From Microvelia longipes (lineage: Eukaryota; Arthropoda; Insecta; Hemiptera; Veliidae), in contig JACMZG010001908.1 in assembly GCA_018340805.1 (NCBI GenBank), positions 36,354,797 through 36,418,796 on the forward strand: DNA of 64,000 nucleotides, given 5' to 3'. Positions 21,484 through 33,529 of the stretch are shown piece by piece. Numbering within the stretch: position 1 is the stretch's first letter; each line of letters begins with the position of its first letter. Position numbers and translations under genes: made by a program. Below the pieces are notes generated by a model. The model was not told the origin of the DNA, made no database searches, and saw only the letters and a program-made list of their open reading frames with translations.

Positions 21484-21486
<3 letters not shown>
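21330..21486. repeat. TA-tract-linked dispersed repeat
   Basis: A GC-rich patch (GCCGCCTCGGCGCTTCGC) followed by AAAGCGTTCGAACGTTATT, then GAAACGTCTAGGA, then a long TA tract. The AAGCGTTCGAA word and an adjacent TA tract recur at 32670-32796 and 44118-44299. Confidence 0.5.

Positions 21487-21487
<1 letters not shown>

Positions 21488-21560
<73 letters not shown>
21488..21560. repeat. (TA)n microsatellite
   Basis: About 70 bp of uninterrupted TA. Open frames through it on both strands are repeat artefacts. Confidence 0.9.
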
Positions 21561-21567
<7 letters not shown>

Positions 21568-22730
21568 AAAAGAAAACAAATAATTTGTTTTAGCCAAGTA
21601 ACTTCAATTAAGTAAATTGTTGTAAAAAATAATTTGTACAATTTACTTCTATTTGTGATTATATGAATATTAATTTGTATCGCCAGAGGCATAAATCTAG
21701 AGTTTAACTCGGGATGTTATAATAAATAATAGAAAAGGCATAGTGGTTTAGTTCTCTAATTAAAGTTTAACTCTAATCAAACAGGCATTTATTCATTTTT
21801 TAGGTTGAAAATAGCTTCTGTACTTCAGCCGAGTTTAAAAAGAAAAATATCACACTATTATTTAAATATTGTCTTCTTTCTAGGAATGCCTGCTAAGAGA
21901 GGAAAGTTTGTAGACTAACAAGTTAAACTAAAAGAGACAAGTAAGAAAATGACTGGTCGTTATAGTGTACTAAGTATTAATAAAGTAAGTTTATTACACG
22001 TAACGTCACCTACAAAGGTAGCACGTCACTCACATCAAGGGAGACAGAGTAAAATAATATTTCATAGTTTCCAAGAGGGTTTATATTAAACTGTCACTAT
22101 GATGGCCAAGTAAGAATTTGAGGAAATTTAGTTTAGAGAAAGTTTATAAAGGAGTTGAGATTCGCTACTTTATGATGATACATAAGGAATTTTGGGTTAG
22201 ATCTAACATTTTTACTCTACTCTATACTGTTCTTATTTAACATTCCTCTATTTCACTTAAAGGTAATAGCAGTTTTCACGTGTTACAACCTAAACATGAA
22301 ATGTGTGTATTTTTTCATGGTAAAACTTTAATAATAATAACTTATGAACGATAATGCGTGTAACCCCATTTAATGAAGCGTATGGTCTGAATAAAATGTT
22401 GTTTACTATATTTTTGGAGCAGAGGGAAGCACAATTAAAACAAAAATGAGGGGAACTTATTTAACATAATGTCTGTCTTAGAACCATTCAGGGTAGATCA
22501 AATTTCTTCACCCCTCTTCCCTTTAAATTGATCCGTTAGACATAAAACATTCATTATTTTTTCAATTTAAAAAAAATCCAAATCTAGTCGCATTAGTGAC
22601 TACAAATATCTTTAAATGAAGGTAAGGTAATGACTAATTTGTGATTTGAAGCCAAAAATAGGGTATTTTTACGCTTGAATTTTTTTTAACAATAGCGATC
22701 GTAGACGAGAATATAGCATTGAAAACTTAT

Positions 22731-22760
22731 GGATTTTTGGGTTTTAGAACCCAAAAATCC
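22731..22760. repeat. 13-bp stem hairpin
   Basis: GGATTTTTGGGTT at 22731-22743 pairs with AACCCAAAAATCC at 22748-22760, loop TTAG. Perfect stem. Confidence 0.7.
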
Positions 22761-23279
22761 GTATAATAGTTAACCTTTCGATTTTATTTTATCTATATTT
22801 TTAACAAAATCCGGTGTTGAACACTCGAAGTTAACTACTCCACCAAAAAGAAGTTCTCTATAAAACTTGCATTATTTAAATCGAACGGTTCAAAATTTAA
22901 GGAGGGCTTTTGGTTCAACCTGTATAAAACCCAACATTTTTTTAGGTTTGCTTTCTAGAATGGTGTTTGTCGTAGTCAACACGATCCAGACAAAACGGCT
23001 CTATCGATTAGGATAAACTTGCATCATAAATAACGTTTTATGGGAAGAACTGGGGTCAGTTTCAGTCAACTAGTTTCTGCATGGAAAGGCCATACGCTAT
23101 TTTCTAAAAGCAACATAAAGCATTTTTTCATATGGATACAAACTGGACATATAAACGAATCTATAATTGTTTCAAATGATAAGAAACAAGCTGCCAGTTG
23201 CGGTACCTACCTTTCTTACCTATAAACTTAAAAATTTCAGGGTATAATAATTTTTTTAAAAAATATCGCCGGCTCACGA

Positions 23280-24110
23280 CCAAGAACCATTATCATTGTG
23301 TACTTTGAGTGATTGCATCGCTCCGGACCGGTTTTACTAGATTCAGCACTCTAAGAGACATCGTATACGACACGGCTATACAAGAAAATGGTTGTACGTC
23401 AACCGTATTTTAGGGTTTTTGGTTATGTACCACTGTTAATTCGATTTTTATCACATAGAGTGGTCGATTCCAGACCGGTTCCATTTGGTTCAGCTCCCTA
23501 AAATAAATAAAAACTGGATAAATGTATATGTATATGTATTTCTAGACACTTTCTTGTAAACACTCTATCTTTCGAACGGATTAATATTTTTTAACCAAAC
23601 TTGGTGCAAAAATCAACCTTCGGGAGGACACGAACCCTATTGAAAACCAGGTCTTTGTGACGTCATTAACCCGGTTTGCTGAGTCAGCAAACTTTTGAAA
23701 AAATCGGCAAAATTCAGGGTTAATATTTTTTGCCGCGAAAAAGGTCAATATTTATGTTTTTTGAGACGCTGAATCGAATGAAACCAGTCCGAAGTCGATA
23801 AAACCACTTTAAGTGACCTAAAAATCGAAAAAACCATTGTAAATTACCAAAAACCAAAATTTAGGTCGATAAAAAATAAATTTCGAGTAGGGTGTCGTTT
23901 TCTATGTAATTTTGGGCGCTGAATCGAATGAAATCGGTCCGAAGTCCATACGACTACTTTAAATTACCAAAAAGTCGAAAAAACCACAAAAATTATAGAA
24001 AACCAAAATTACGGTCGTTGAAAATTAAATTTCGAGTAGGGTGTCATTTTCAATGTTTTTTGGGCCTCTGAGTTGAATGCCAGTGGTCCGGAGTCAATAA
24101 CACCACTTAA
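23280..24110 (-). repeat. CGACTTCGGA-family cluster with inverted and tandem copies
   Basis: From 23290 to 23520 the family lies in one orientation. From 23750 to 24110 it lies in the other as about two degenerate 170-180-bp tandem units, each with GAATCGAATGAAA, GGTCCGAAGTC, AATTTCGAGTAGGGTGTC and TTTTGGGC words. The middle part (23560-23740) has the TGACGTCATTAACCCGG word. Noncoding. Confidence 0.55.
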
Positions 24111-24115
24111 ACTTT

Positions 24116-24655
24116 AAGGAATAAGTGTAAGGAAAACACATTTGAGTTTTATATCTCAGAATTTTATTGATAGAACTTGACTAAATTTTAAACTTAAAAT
24201 CCTCATAGTTCAAAATAAACACACTTTATTCTTTTCTAAAATAATTATAGGGATAACATAAAAATGTTCAAAGCTAACAGATTGAATCTTAACGACAGAT
24301 CTTGATTTAACTTTCAATTATACCATTGACTGATCATAATGAACATTGTTTGAGTCTAAAATAATATAAAAAATGATATTTATACATCTCAAATAATACT
24401 ATTCTGTGTTAATGATAGGCGTTTTTTAAATTGTTCAAAATTAATTTATTTAATTTTGAATAAAAACCGAGCCATCACAAAGCATGCCTTGAGAATCGCC
24501 CGACAGATAAAAACATCTTAGTTAAAGAATTTTCTTGCTGTTACAGCTGTTAACATCTTTTATTTTTTGTATTTCTCGAAGGAATTAATAATAATTTGTT
24601 GTTTGATAAATAAAATATTAGCCGAGCGAAGCTCGCGGGTATCATTGCTTGATAA
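24116..24655 (-). repeat. Degenerate tandem-repeat element, copy B (reverse)
   Basis: The reverse complement matches 11190-12330: GCGAGCTTCGCTCGGC, GTTAACAGCTGTAACAG, GGGCGATTCTCAAGGC, and tandem-unit words such as AGATTCAATCTGTTAGC. It is the same family as copy A but in opposite orientation, about 12 kb away. Confidence 0.55.
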
Positions 24656-25617
24656 TATATATAAAAAAATAAAGGACTTTTGTGTAAACCTTTAAGTTTA
24701 TAATTTTATGCAAATTTCGCTAAGTCAGCAAACAGGGTTAATAACGTCAAAAACATTTGGTTTAGAAACAAAAGGGTTCTTATCCATTTTGAAAGACAAG
24801 GAAGTTTGATTTAAAAATATTAATTTGTTTTAAAATATCATGTTAATTACGAGAATCCGCCAGGAATACAAACATACGGTAGGTCAACAGATCGTGTTGC
24901 GTGTACGTGTTAATGACCAAAAATCAACTAAAAAGTTACTGTTTATAAAGACAACAATTATGCTTGTTTTTGCTAAAATAAGGTCTAAATATAAATATCT
25001 CATCTTTAAGTCTATGTTTAATTCCAATATACATACTTTAAGAATTACTTTCTAGAAGTAAAACTTGTATTTAAGTTTTTAAAGTCATGATAAAGATTCT
25101 TATGATGTGGTTTCAGTGGTTATGTTGTTTCTACAGAGAAGTGAACTTGATATTAGATGAAAAGTTGTTCGTTTATGTTTGGTTTTGTAGGTATTTATAG
25201 GATTGAAGACTAATCTTGGAAAAAGATTCAAGGAAAAGATTTTCTAGGAATCTTGTCAAGTTAATATAGCTTTCATTTCCTAAGTAATAAGCATAATTAA
25301 TTAAATATTTTAAATAAAGATAAAAAATAAATATTTCGTTGAGAGAACTTACCCATATATATTCTTTCTTCTGTCCTTACAAGAGCTTTAAAAGGAAATT
25401 AAAAAAAATCAAAGGTACCTAATACCTAGTGGGCAATATACTTAATATATTTATTTATTGTGTTTGGGTTTAAAATTAAAAAGGTTTTTTTAATTTTTAA
25501 TTTATTTAGTAGTTACTTGTTTTGATTATTTTGTATGTTTTTATTTATTTATTAAGTATTTATTTGTTTTTTATAGTTTTTACTTATTTTATAGCATTAT
25601 ATATAAGGAGTAGACTC

Positions 25618-28537
25618 AGGCCCGTATTCAGAATGATCAAAAGTTTCAAAAAAAATCTCTCCTAGGTTCTTCCTAGGTTGTTCCTAGGTTGTTCCTAGCT
25701 TTTTCCTAGCTTCTTCCTAGCTTTGGTGTCCATTTTAGAACATTTTTAACCGTCCCTAGGGCTAGTAAGAGATCTCTCCTAGGTTTCTCCTAGCCTTTTC
25801 CTAACTTTGCACCTTCAATTCTAGGAAAAGGCTAGGAAAAAGCTAGGAACAACCTAGGAAGATCCAAGGTAGGTAGAGAGGTACCTTAAATCGTCCCTAG
25901 ATTGTCTCTAGTCATTTTTTGTTCTATTTTAATAATTGTTTTTGAGCTTAAAATCCGTCTTGGGTAAACAAGAGTGGTTCAGGGCGAAACATTTTTTGGT
26001 TGTCACCCCCTTATAAATTTTGGGGGTGCTGACCCCAAAAAGTCAAATTTTTTTTATTGCTCCAAACAACTTCTTTTGACCTGAAACGGATTTCGAGCTA
26101 ATAAAAACAATTTTTTTGGTCGGCTCCCCCTTATAAATTTTGGGGGTGCTGACCCCAAAAAGTCTAATTTTTTTATTGCTCCAAAAACAACTTCTTTTGA
26201 CCTGAAACGGATTTTGAGGCAATAAAAAATTTTTTTGTCGGTTACCCCTTATAAATTTTGGGGGTGCTGCCCCAAAAAAAATCAAATTTTTTTTTATTGC
26301 TCCAAACAAATTCTATTGACCTGAAACGGATTTTGAGTCATTAAATTTTTTTTTTGGTTGGCTCCCCCTTTTAAATTTTGGGGGGTGTTGCCCCCAAATA
26401 AATCAAAAATTTGATTTATTGCTCCAAACAACTTCTTTTGACCTGAAACGGATATTGCGCCAGTAAAAAATGTTTTTTTTGGACGGGTCCCCTTATTTTT
26501 TGGGGGTACCACCCCCGGGAAAATTACAAAAAAAATTACCGGAATTTCATTTTATTAGTATCAAATGTTCAGAATATGGCGCAAAGGTTTGCTCCAATAT
26601 AATCTAAAGTTACTGTAAAAAATCACATATTGGTAATATGATGACCATACATACCAGACGATTAACAACATAATAATTGGGTATTCAAACTTCCAGTTGT
26701 CAACTTAGTGGGGTTGTGACGAATTTTATCGCGATAGCTCCATACGAAGCTGAGTTGGATGCACCATACGAATGCACCAGTGCAGGGTGAAATGCACCAC
26801 CCTGTATATCTTCTTCATGAGCACTATGTTAATCGTCGCGAAAGTGTGACGTCACAAAATACATATTGGCTCATATCAAAACAAAATGAAACAAAGGATC
26901 CTATTATTTATTTTTTGTGATCCTAAAGTGACCAATAGCATTGCTTTATTATGTAAACAAAGAAACGTTCTGCAACAAAACGTAACTTCCGTGACGTATT
27001 TATATTTGATATGGTCGATTATAAACCCGAAGCAAATTTTTTACATTCCATTTACATTTTTTAATTTTTTGTTAAGCTATAACAAATGTTTTTTCCCTAA
27101 GCAATAGGCTTATGAATACTATAAAAAATACACACAGTTCACGACGTAAAGAAAATCGTGATCTCTACGTTCACAACGTATGAACTCAGAGATGTTTAAT
27201 GCTGATTTGATTAGAAAGATCAGCTAAGTAACAATCATAACGGGGATAGTAAGCATTGTTTACATTATGTTGGTAGAGTAAATTATACTTATTGATGTAT
27301 CTCCCCATTAAAATGTGGGATTCAAAACTCTGCCTTAACGTGGTAGTGTTGTATATTCCCATCTAGAATGAAGTAGAGCTGTTAACTGTTTTGAAAATCC
27401 CCGTTTTGAGCGACCGCCTTCTTGATTGCTAACCTTGCAATAAATGCTATCAAATATTATAAATGGAAAGTATCATAAACTTGATGAAACCTTATAGAAA
27501 ATAAATAAAATAATACTAGTGCTGAGTATATTTTATTGAGTATATAATTATTACTGGAAAGTTCTAAACTAAATAATTACGGGTAAATTGGCTAACTTAT
27601 AAAGGTAAACAAGACTGAAAAGTATATTATACATTTTGTTTGTTTTGTGTAGTTTTTAAACTGTTCACAATATCAACCGCTTTTAAAACGCCTAAAACGA
27701 ACTAATTGCTACGTAAACTAATTTGACTTTACGTGATATGACTTTATAGATCAGTATGAAAAATGGAAGTACCAACATGGGTTTATACAACCCTATAATA
27801 TGATGATTTATTTATGTCAAATAAAATAATTTCTTCTATAAACTTACAATTCAAAAATGTGGCACCCATACACTCTACGAAAGTTTAACCTGTTTTTATT
27901 ATCACTAACTATGTTATTGTAAAAACATTTAAATAGTACATTGATGACATATAATGATTTCTTCATAAGTGAAAATAAAATGCAAATCATTCTCTAGTTT
28001 CAAACCTTCACTGGGTCAAGGTCACGCACTTTCACATTAGATATACTTTAAAATAATCGGCAACTATAAATAAGTTTGTTGTCATTACAAATTTACGTAT
28101 TTTAAGGGAGTTTATTCTTTGCCAGGTTTGTTTACAAATCATTTGTTTATTTTTGTAGAATATCTCAATATTATTAGTTTACAGTTCTCTACTAGGTAGC
28201 GCTAGTTGTCAAAAAATGTCTGTTTACGTAAAATTGAGGTTCAAATTATTGTAAAGATAATTAATAAAATTAAGTTATAACTAACTCTAATGTAAGTTTT
28301 TATTCTATTTTTGTTATATTAACGTTTTAGCACGAATAAATTTACGTAAAATCATTCCTAGGGTTGATTTTTTAAAAGCTAGGAGAAGGCTAGGAAGAAG
28401 CTAGGAACAACCTAGGAAAACCTAGGAGAGATTTCAAAAAACTGATTCTGAATACCGCTAGGCCTAGGAGAAAGCTAGGAACAACCTAGGAGAGGCTATA
28501 GGAGAGATTTTTTTAAAATGATTCTGAATACGGGCCT
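25618..28537. mobile_element. 2.9-kb terminal-inverted element with 11-bp phased ends
   Basis: The left end AGGCCCGTATTCAGAAT (25618-25634) is the exact inverse of the right end (28521-28537). Inside both ends lie arrays of TCCTAGG or TCCTAGC words spaced about 11 bp: five on the left at 25661-25725, then a second block and an inverted block to 25870; the right arrays are at 28375-28435 and 28455-28500. The interior has a tandem G/C-hairpin repeat (25984-26520) and no transposase frame. It is a non-autonomous foldback-like DNA transposon. I could not assign a superfamily, and no clear target duplication is visible. Confidence 0.72.
25984..26520. repeat. Tandem ~117-bp repeat with CCCC hairpin
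   Basis: Four full units and a partial fifth. Each holds CCCCTTATAAATTTTGGGGG, a short GGGGGTGCTGACCCC stem, a TTTTATTGCTCCAAACAAC word and CTTTTGACCTGAAACGGAT. Unit starts are near 25990, 26111, 26230, 26346 and 26470. A lone reversed relative lies at 54480-54640. Open frames on the minus strand through this array are artefacts of the repeat. Confidence 0.8.
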
Positions 28538-28714
28538 AAGTGTCGCACACAGGCCTTAAGTGTTGAATAAACTTATATATAAACAAATGGTTAATAAATA
28601 CTATTTTATTTTCATATAAGTAAATATGATTTTTTTTAATAACTCCATAAAGGTTATAATTGTATTTTTGTAATTATATAATAATTGTATTTAATTATTG
28701 TATTTGTATCTAAT

Positions 28715-28765
28715 TAAGCAATAAAGGAAGTGTTTGAATTAGAATTTGAAATTATAATTTTCATT
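28715..28765 (+). repeat. LINE-like 3' end word
   Basis: GCAATAAAGGAAGTGTTTGA followed by ATTAGAATTTGAA resembles the 3' end seen at 56905-56935 (GGCAATAAAGGATGTTTGAA). Such AATAAA plus TTTGAATTTG ends are common in insect LINEs. No coding part was found. Confidence 0.3.
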
Positions 28766-29090
28766 ATTGTAAAAAGGTATTTAGATATAAATAAATTAAC
28801 AATTATAGACTTGACAATATATTGTAACTAAACAAAATAGAATAAAAATTTCGAAATAATTGTAATGTAAACAATTTTAAGGATTCAAATAAAGGTCTAT
28901 GCACAAATATAGTTTTAAGCATATAATGATAGTAACGTCACTCGTAAACAATTAGTAATACTACAGCTCATAAATTATAAAATTCTTATAAATTTTGATT
29001 GTTGAGGAAAGAAGCAAGCATTTGAAAGGAAAATCAACCGGGTAGAGCTCACAACAGTTTTAAGGAGCCTAGGAACTCATTCTAACAATA

Positions 29091-29796
29091 TCGGACTCAC
29101 TACGCACATCCTTATTCGGTACGAGGTACCTAGGAACTTGACCTTACTACATCGGACTCACTACGCACATCCTTATTCGGTACGAGGTACCTAGAAACTT
29201 GACCTCACTACATCGTACTCACTACGCACATCCTTATTCGGTACGAGGTACTTAGAAACTTGACCTCACTACATCGTACTCACTACGCACATCACTACGG
29301 AACTTGACTCACTACATCGGACTCACTACGCACATCCTTATTCGGTACGAGGTACCTAGGAACTTGACCTCACTACATCGGACTCACTACGCACATCCTT
29401 ATTCGGTACGAGGTACCTAGGAACTTGACCTCACTACATCGGACTCACTACGCACATCCTTATTCGGTACGAGGTACCTAGGAACCTCACTACATCGGAC
29501 TCACTACGCACATCCTTATTCGGTACGAGGACCTAGGAACTTGACCTCACAATCGGACTCACTACGCACATCCTTATTCGGTACGAGGTACCTAGGAACT
29601 TGACCTCACTACATCGGACTCACTACGCACATCCTTATTCGGTACGAGGTACCTAGGAACTTGACCTCACTACATCGGACTCACTACGCACATCCTTATT
29701 CGGTACGAGGTACCAAGAAACTTGACCTCACTACATCGTACTCACTACGCACATCCTTATTCGGTACGAGGTATCTAGGAACTTGACCTCACTACA
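29091..29796. repeat. 61-bp minisatellite, about 12 units
   Basis: Units start TCGGACTCACTACGCACATC at 29091, 29152, 29213, 29274, 29317, 29378, 29439, 29495, 29553, 29614, 29675 and 29736. Most are exactly 61 bp; three are shortened (43, 56 and 58 bp). Each carries the dyad GGTACGAGGTACC and the words AGGAACTTGACCTCACTACA. The unit is recognisably the tail of the 5S-SINE family (compare 63738-63800), with a partial lead-in unit at 29067-29090. Units differ by few bases, so the array is young or homogenised. Confidence 0.93.
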
Positions 29797-30500
29797 TCGG
29801 ATTGGTAATGGCACTATGGTATCTAGGTAATGTTCTCGATACTTCATGAAATTAGTATTCCCAGAAACCAACGAATCATTATATTGTTTTATTTATAACT
29901 GGGTATGATTTTTACAACCTATATACTGATATGACCAATGTATAATCAATATACCCTAAAACCAATATATATTGGTTTTTTGAACATTGTAATAAATTAA
30001 ATTTTATGAAAGAACAGATATTATTTCTAAGAAGAATCAATAGGAATATTTTGAGAGTTGCTGGCTCAGGTTTAGTCCAGAGTGCTTATTGTTTCTATTA
30101 CTAGCTACAAACTGTGATTAACTATTATTTCCATGAATTATCCGTTTCAGGTTTGTGTGAAACCTCTAAGAAGTGTGTGTAAGTATGTGTGAGTCTGTTT
30201 TTATATAAGTTTGTGTTTGTGTTTTGTTTGCTTGCGTATGTGTGTGTCTGTTATCATCATGGAAAGTGTTAAAGCTATATAGTTAAAACATAGTACAAAA
30301 TCAATGTTTAGGTCTAGTTGTGCTAATCTACTTATGCCACAATAAACCGTAATTTATGACAAGTGGAAAATTCGGAAATTCATTTGACGCGGCAAAACAC
30401 GTATAACTTTTCAAAAAAAATGTTAAAGAATTAAAAATAATTTATTATGTTCAAATATGGCTCATGTGTGTACCTATAATATGTAATATAATATGTTTAC

Positions 30501-30556
30501 TAAATTTCATTTCAGTCTGGTCAGTATTAATACTGACCAGACTGAAATGAAATTTA
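30501..30556. repeat. Perfect 56-bp palindrome
   Basis: 28 bp followed directly by its exact inverse, with no spacer. The centre is at 30528/30529 inside AGTATTAATACT, and the half-site includes TTTCATTTCAGTCTGG. The right side runs into SINE-tail-like sequence (CTCACTTCGCTCG). Confidence 0.95.
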
Positions 30557-30589
30557 CTCACTTCGCTCGTCACAGACTATAAAAGTCGT

Positions 30590-30750
30590 TACAATTATAA
30601 AAAATACGTCTTCAGACTCGCTTCGCTGATCCTCAGATAGTAAATAATCCGTTTCATTCCCAGCGGTCGAGCATCTAAGGGACAGACCACGCTCGATGCT
30701 GCCTAACTTTTATGATCCAACAAAAATCATAGATATACTAGTCGTATTGA
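30590..30750 (-). repeat. 5S-rRNA-derived SINE, copy 3 (reverse)
   Basis: The reverse complement of 30655-30745 matches copy 1 across the upstream flank (ATGATTTTTGTTGGATC-like), the 5S-like AGTTAGGCAGCATCGAGCG, and the tail words GAGCGAAGCGAG. The C-box equivalent (GGATGGGTGACC in copy 1) is scrambled here, so this copy is older. The shared sequence on both sides of the 5S head shows that it is a mobile family, not a stray 5S fragment. Confidence 0.6.
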
Positions 30751-31439
30751 AACGAAACTTGGTGTACTTATTTTTGACGTGAAGGTTTACACTTGTATTA
30801 AATTTCAACTCATTAAAATTTCTTTAAAAAACGTACACAAGTCATATGATAATAATTGAAGAAATATTGATATTAATCTTTTTTCATCTCAAAAACCGAT
30901 TTAGGCCTCCTAAGTGGTTTTCACAAAGTCATCTGACTGTATGTGTGTCTGGTATCATCGTAGCTCATATTGTATTATTTATATTAGAGATTTGATTATA
31001 GACTGATTTTTGTACAAAAATCTTCATCATTTGGTTTCCGGTAATTCACCGTGGTCGTTTCAACTTTTTGGTCACTTAGACAGGTCGAATCGATTTTGGA
31101 GTTCGAAAAGGTTTCTCTCGACTAAGCACCAAAAAAAACATATTTTATGCAGTACATAGATCTTTCTACTAATATAAAACTTATTTAAGGAGAGTCGGTT
31201 TTTGATAATACAGCATTCTACTGGTACCGTGGAATGATGTTAAGTTTTCCAAGTCCTGGGAGTGAAGTTCTAGTTAGTCAGAAAGACTCGACATCTCTAG
31301 ACGGCACTGTTGTAAATTGCATACGCCTCTGGTTGGTAAAGTTTAGACTTAGTAGAAAGACAGTGTTGGTGAATATAATATTCTAGACACTACAATTGCG
31401 CTCACTAAAGATATGATGAGTGTATCTTATATACAATAC

Positions 31440-32090
31440 ATAACATATCAAGTTTACAAATACCGCGTAGGCATAATTAATTTCAGACCACAATAAGAAA
31501 TGACGAAATAGGCATTTTATTAATTTTAGAAAATTAAAAGTAAATTATTTATAACCTTAATTAAATTATTAATTAAAAGAAAATATAAAATTATAAATAA
31601 CATAAGAGAGAAAAAAGTTTTAGTAGATTATAAATTAAAATTTATAACAAAATAAATTATAAATAAAAAAATACAAAACAAGATTTAGTAAAAAAATACA
31701 CGAAATATAAATTTAAAATAATATAAATCAAACATATAAAGTAGATGTATAGATGCTTATACTCGTATATTTCTTTACTGCGAAACTATCTGATAACACT
31801 TTTGTCTGGGATTAATGCTAGGTATGTTTATTCTACTTTTAAATATAAAATTGATTTTCACCAAAATCTTTTATTTATATAAACGGATAAAAATAAAATT
31901 TCCATAGGATGAAATGAAAATAAAAACATAAAATAAAAAAAATATAAATATTTTTAGTCATATTTTTAAAAATTAATTCTGCCAAGATAGTCCACATTAT
32001 CACAAAATTCATATACACATACATTTTTTCGGACATATGTTTTTGGTATTAGGAAGCCAAGTTGAATCGACTCTCACCCCCCACCCCACA
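31440..32090. other. Very AT-rich intergenic or intronic stretch
   Basis: Mostly A/T homopolymeric mixtures. No coding, RNA or repeat structure was recognised. Confidence 0.5.
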
Positions 32091-32669
32091 ACTTGCGTAA
32101 TTTAACAACCTCATAAGTTTAATTTTCCTGATGAATATTCGCTGTGTGAAAAAGATGTGTGCTAAACCATCTGAATTTTTTAAAGTAACTGCGCTTATGT
32201 ATTCATAAGTTATGCAAAACTATAATCATTAATCCGAAATTAACACTACAAAGCATTACTCGTACTCATTTAAAACTCTGTTTCAAATATGTTTATGCGC
32301 ATTTCCTTTGAAAACAAGAGGATTTTTGGCCGCTGTGAGGCGTCAGCGTTGGAGTTGATAAGCGGCCCCCGCGCCAGCCTATTAGCCTTTATTGTCATAT
32401 TACATGTATAGTGCCATACCGCAACAATATTAGAGAATTTCCAAATGTATTGGTCAAAAACGTGATTTGTATCACAAGTTTATATATGTAAATCAATAAA
32501 ATCAAATTGTCAAGATATTTAAAAATTGTTTGATACAATTTAAATATGTGTTTTAAATTTCCTATGCGTTTTAAAAGTCATTATTCTAGGTTACTGAAAT
32601 TATAAGCATTTTAAAGAAAGTAAGGTTCCGGACATTAATAAGAACGATTTTTGTAACAAGTTTTCATTT

Positions 32670-32740
32670 AGATCCAAAAAAGCGTTCGAATGTTATTTTA
32701 CTTCGAAGAAACAAAAAGTCTTGTGTGTTTACTCACACAC

Positions 32741-32796
<56 letters not shown>
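32670..32796. repeat. TA-tract-linked dispersed repeat and (TA)n
   Basis: AAAGCGTTCGAATGTTATTT then ACTCACACACAGATATATAT and a TA tract at 32743-32796. Shares its left word with 21395-21415 and 44118-44130. Confidence 0.6.
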
Positions 32797-32799
<3 letters not shown>

Positions 32800-33529
32800 A
32801 TTTTTTCTATGCAAATTTATGAAAAAGCGGATGAAAATATTGTTTACATAAAAGGTCATATGCTTTATCAGAATATAACAATTTAAATATCGTGTGACTC
32901 TCCCCCTACAGGAGCCACCATACAGTGATTTTTCTATTTTGTTTTCTTTTTTAAAAATCGATAAAAACAGATTTAATTATTTCAAACGTAAGAGGTTGAG
33001 ATAATAATTTAATACAAAATTTTACCTAAATTTAAAAATGTATAATAAAAAAGCTTATGAGATTAACATTTTAAAGAGGGTATATTTTTACTTGCCGTAG
33101 GTGGATAAAATGTAAGAATTTTGATAGGGTTACAGCGTATATAAAACTTCAACCCATATCCCACGCTTACAAATATGTACATTTAATACGTACTTGACAC
33201 GTGAATAAGTTAGCAAACGATTTTCACATGAAAGACAAAAAAAACTAAACGAGATTGACCTACATTATTTAGATTTCCTTATTTATACCGTATGTACAAA
33301 TAAGGAATAGAAAAATGATTGTGTTTGCTCTAAGAATCCAAAACCGAAACCGGGTTTTGACGTAAATCATCCGTTTTAGATCTTTTAAGATCTCCTGAGT
33401 GTTTTTTTTTAAATATGTCTATCTTTATGTGTATGTGTCTGCTTTCGTAGCTCCCAGTAGGATTTTACAATAGAAATCTGAAAGTTGGTACAAAAATCAA
33501 TCTTTGAGTCTTGTTAAAGCCATTAGTGC

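Noticed and set aside
26043..26512. Minus-strand frames of 72 and 88 codons with repeated peptides
   Set aside because: They are translations of the tandem CCCC-hairpin repeat; the peptide repetition mirrors the DNA repeat.
25611..28545. Target duplication of the TCCTAG element
   Set aside because: Flanks (GTAGACTC left, AAGTGTCG right) do not match for any of the common lengths with either choice of end base.
29091..29796. CRISPR-like array
   Set aside because: Units are directly tandem with no unique spacers; the host is eukaryotic and the unit matches a SINE tail.
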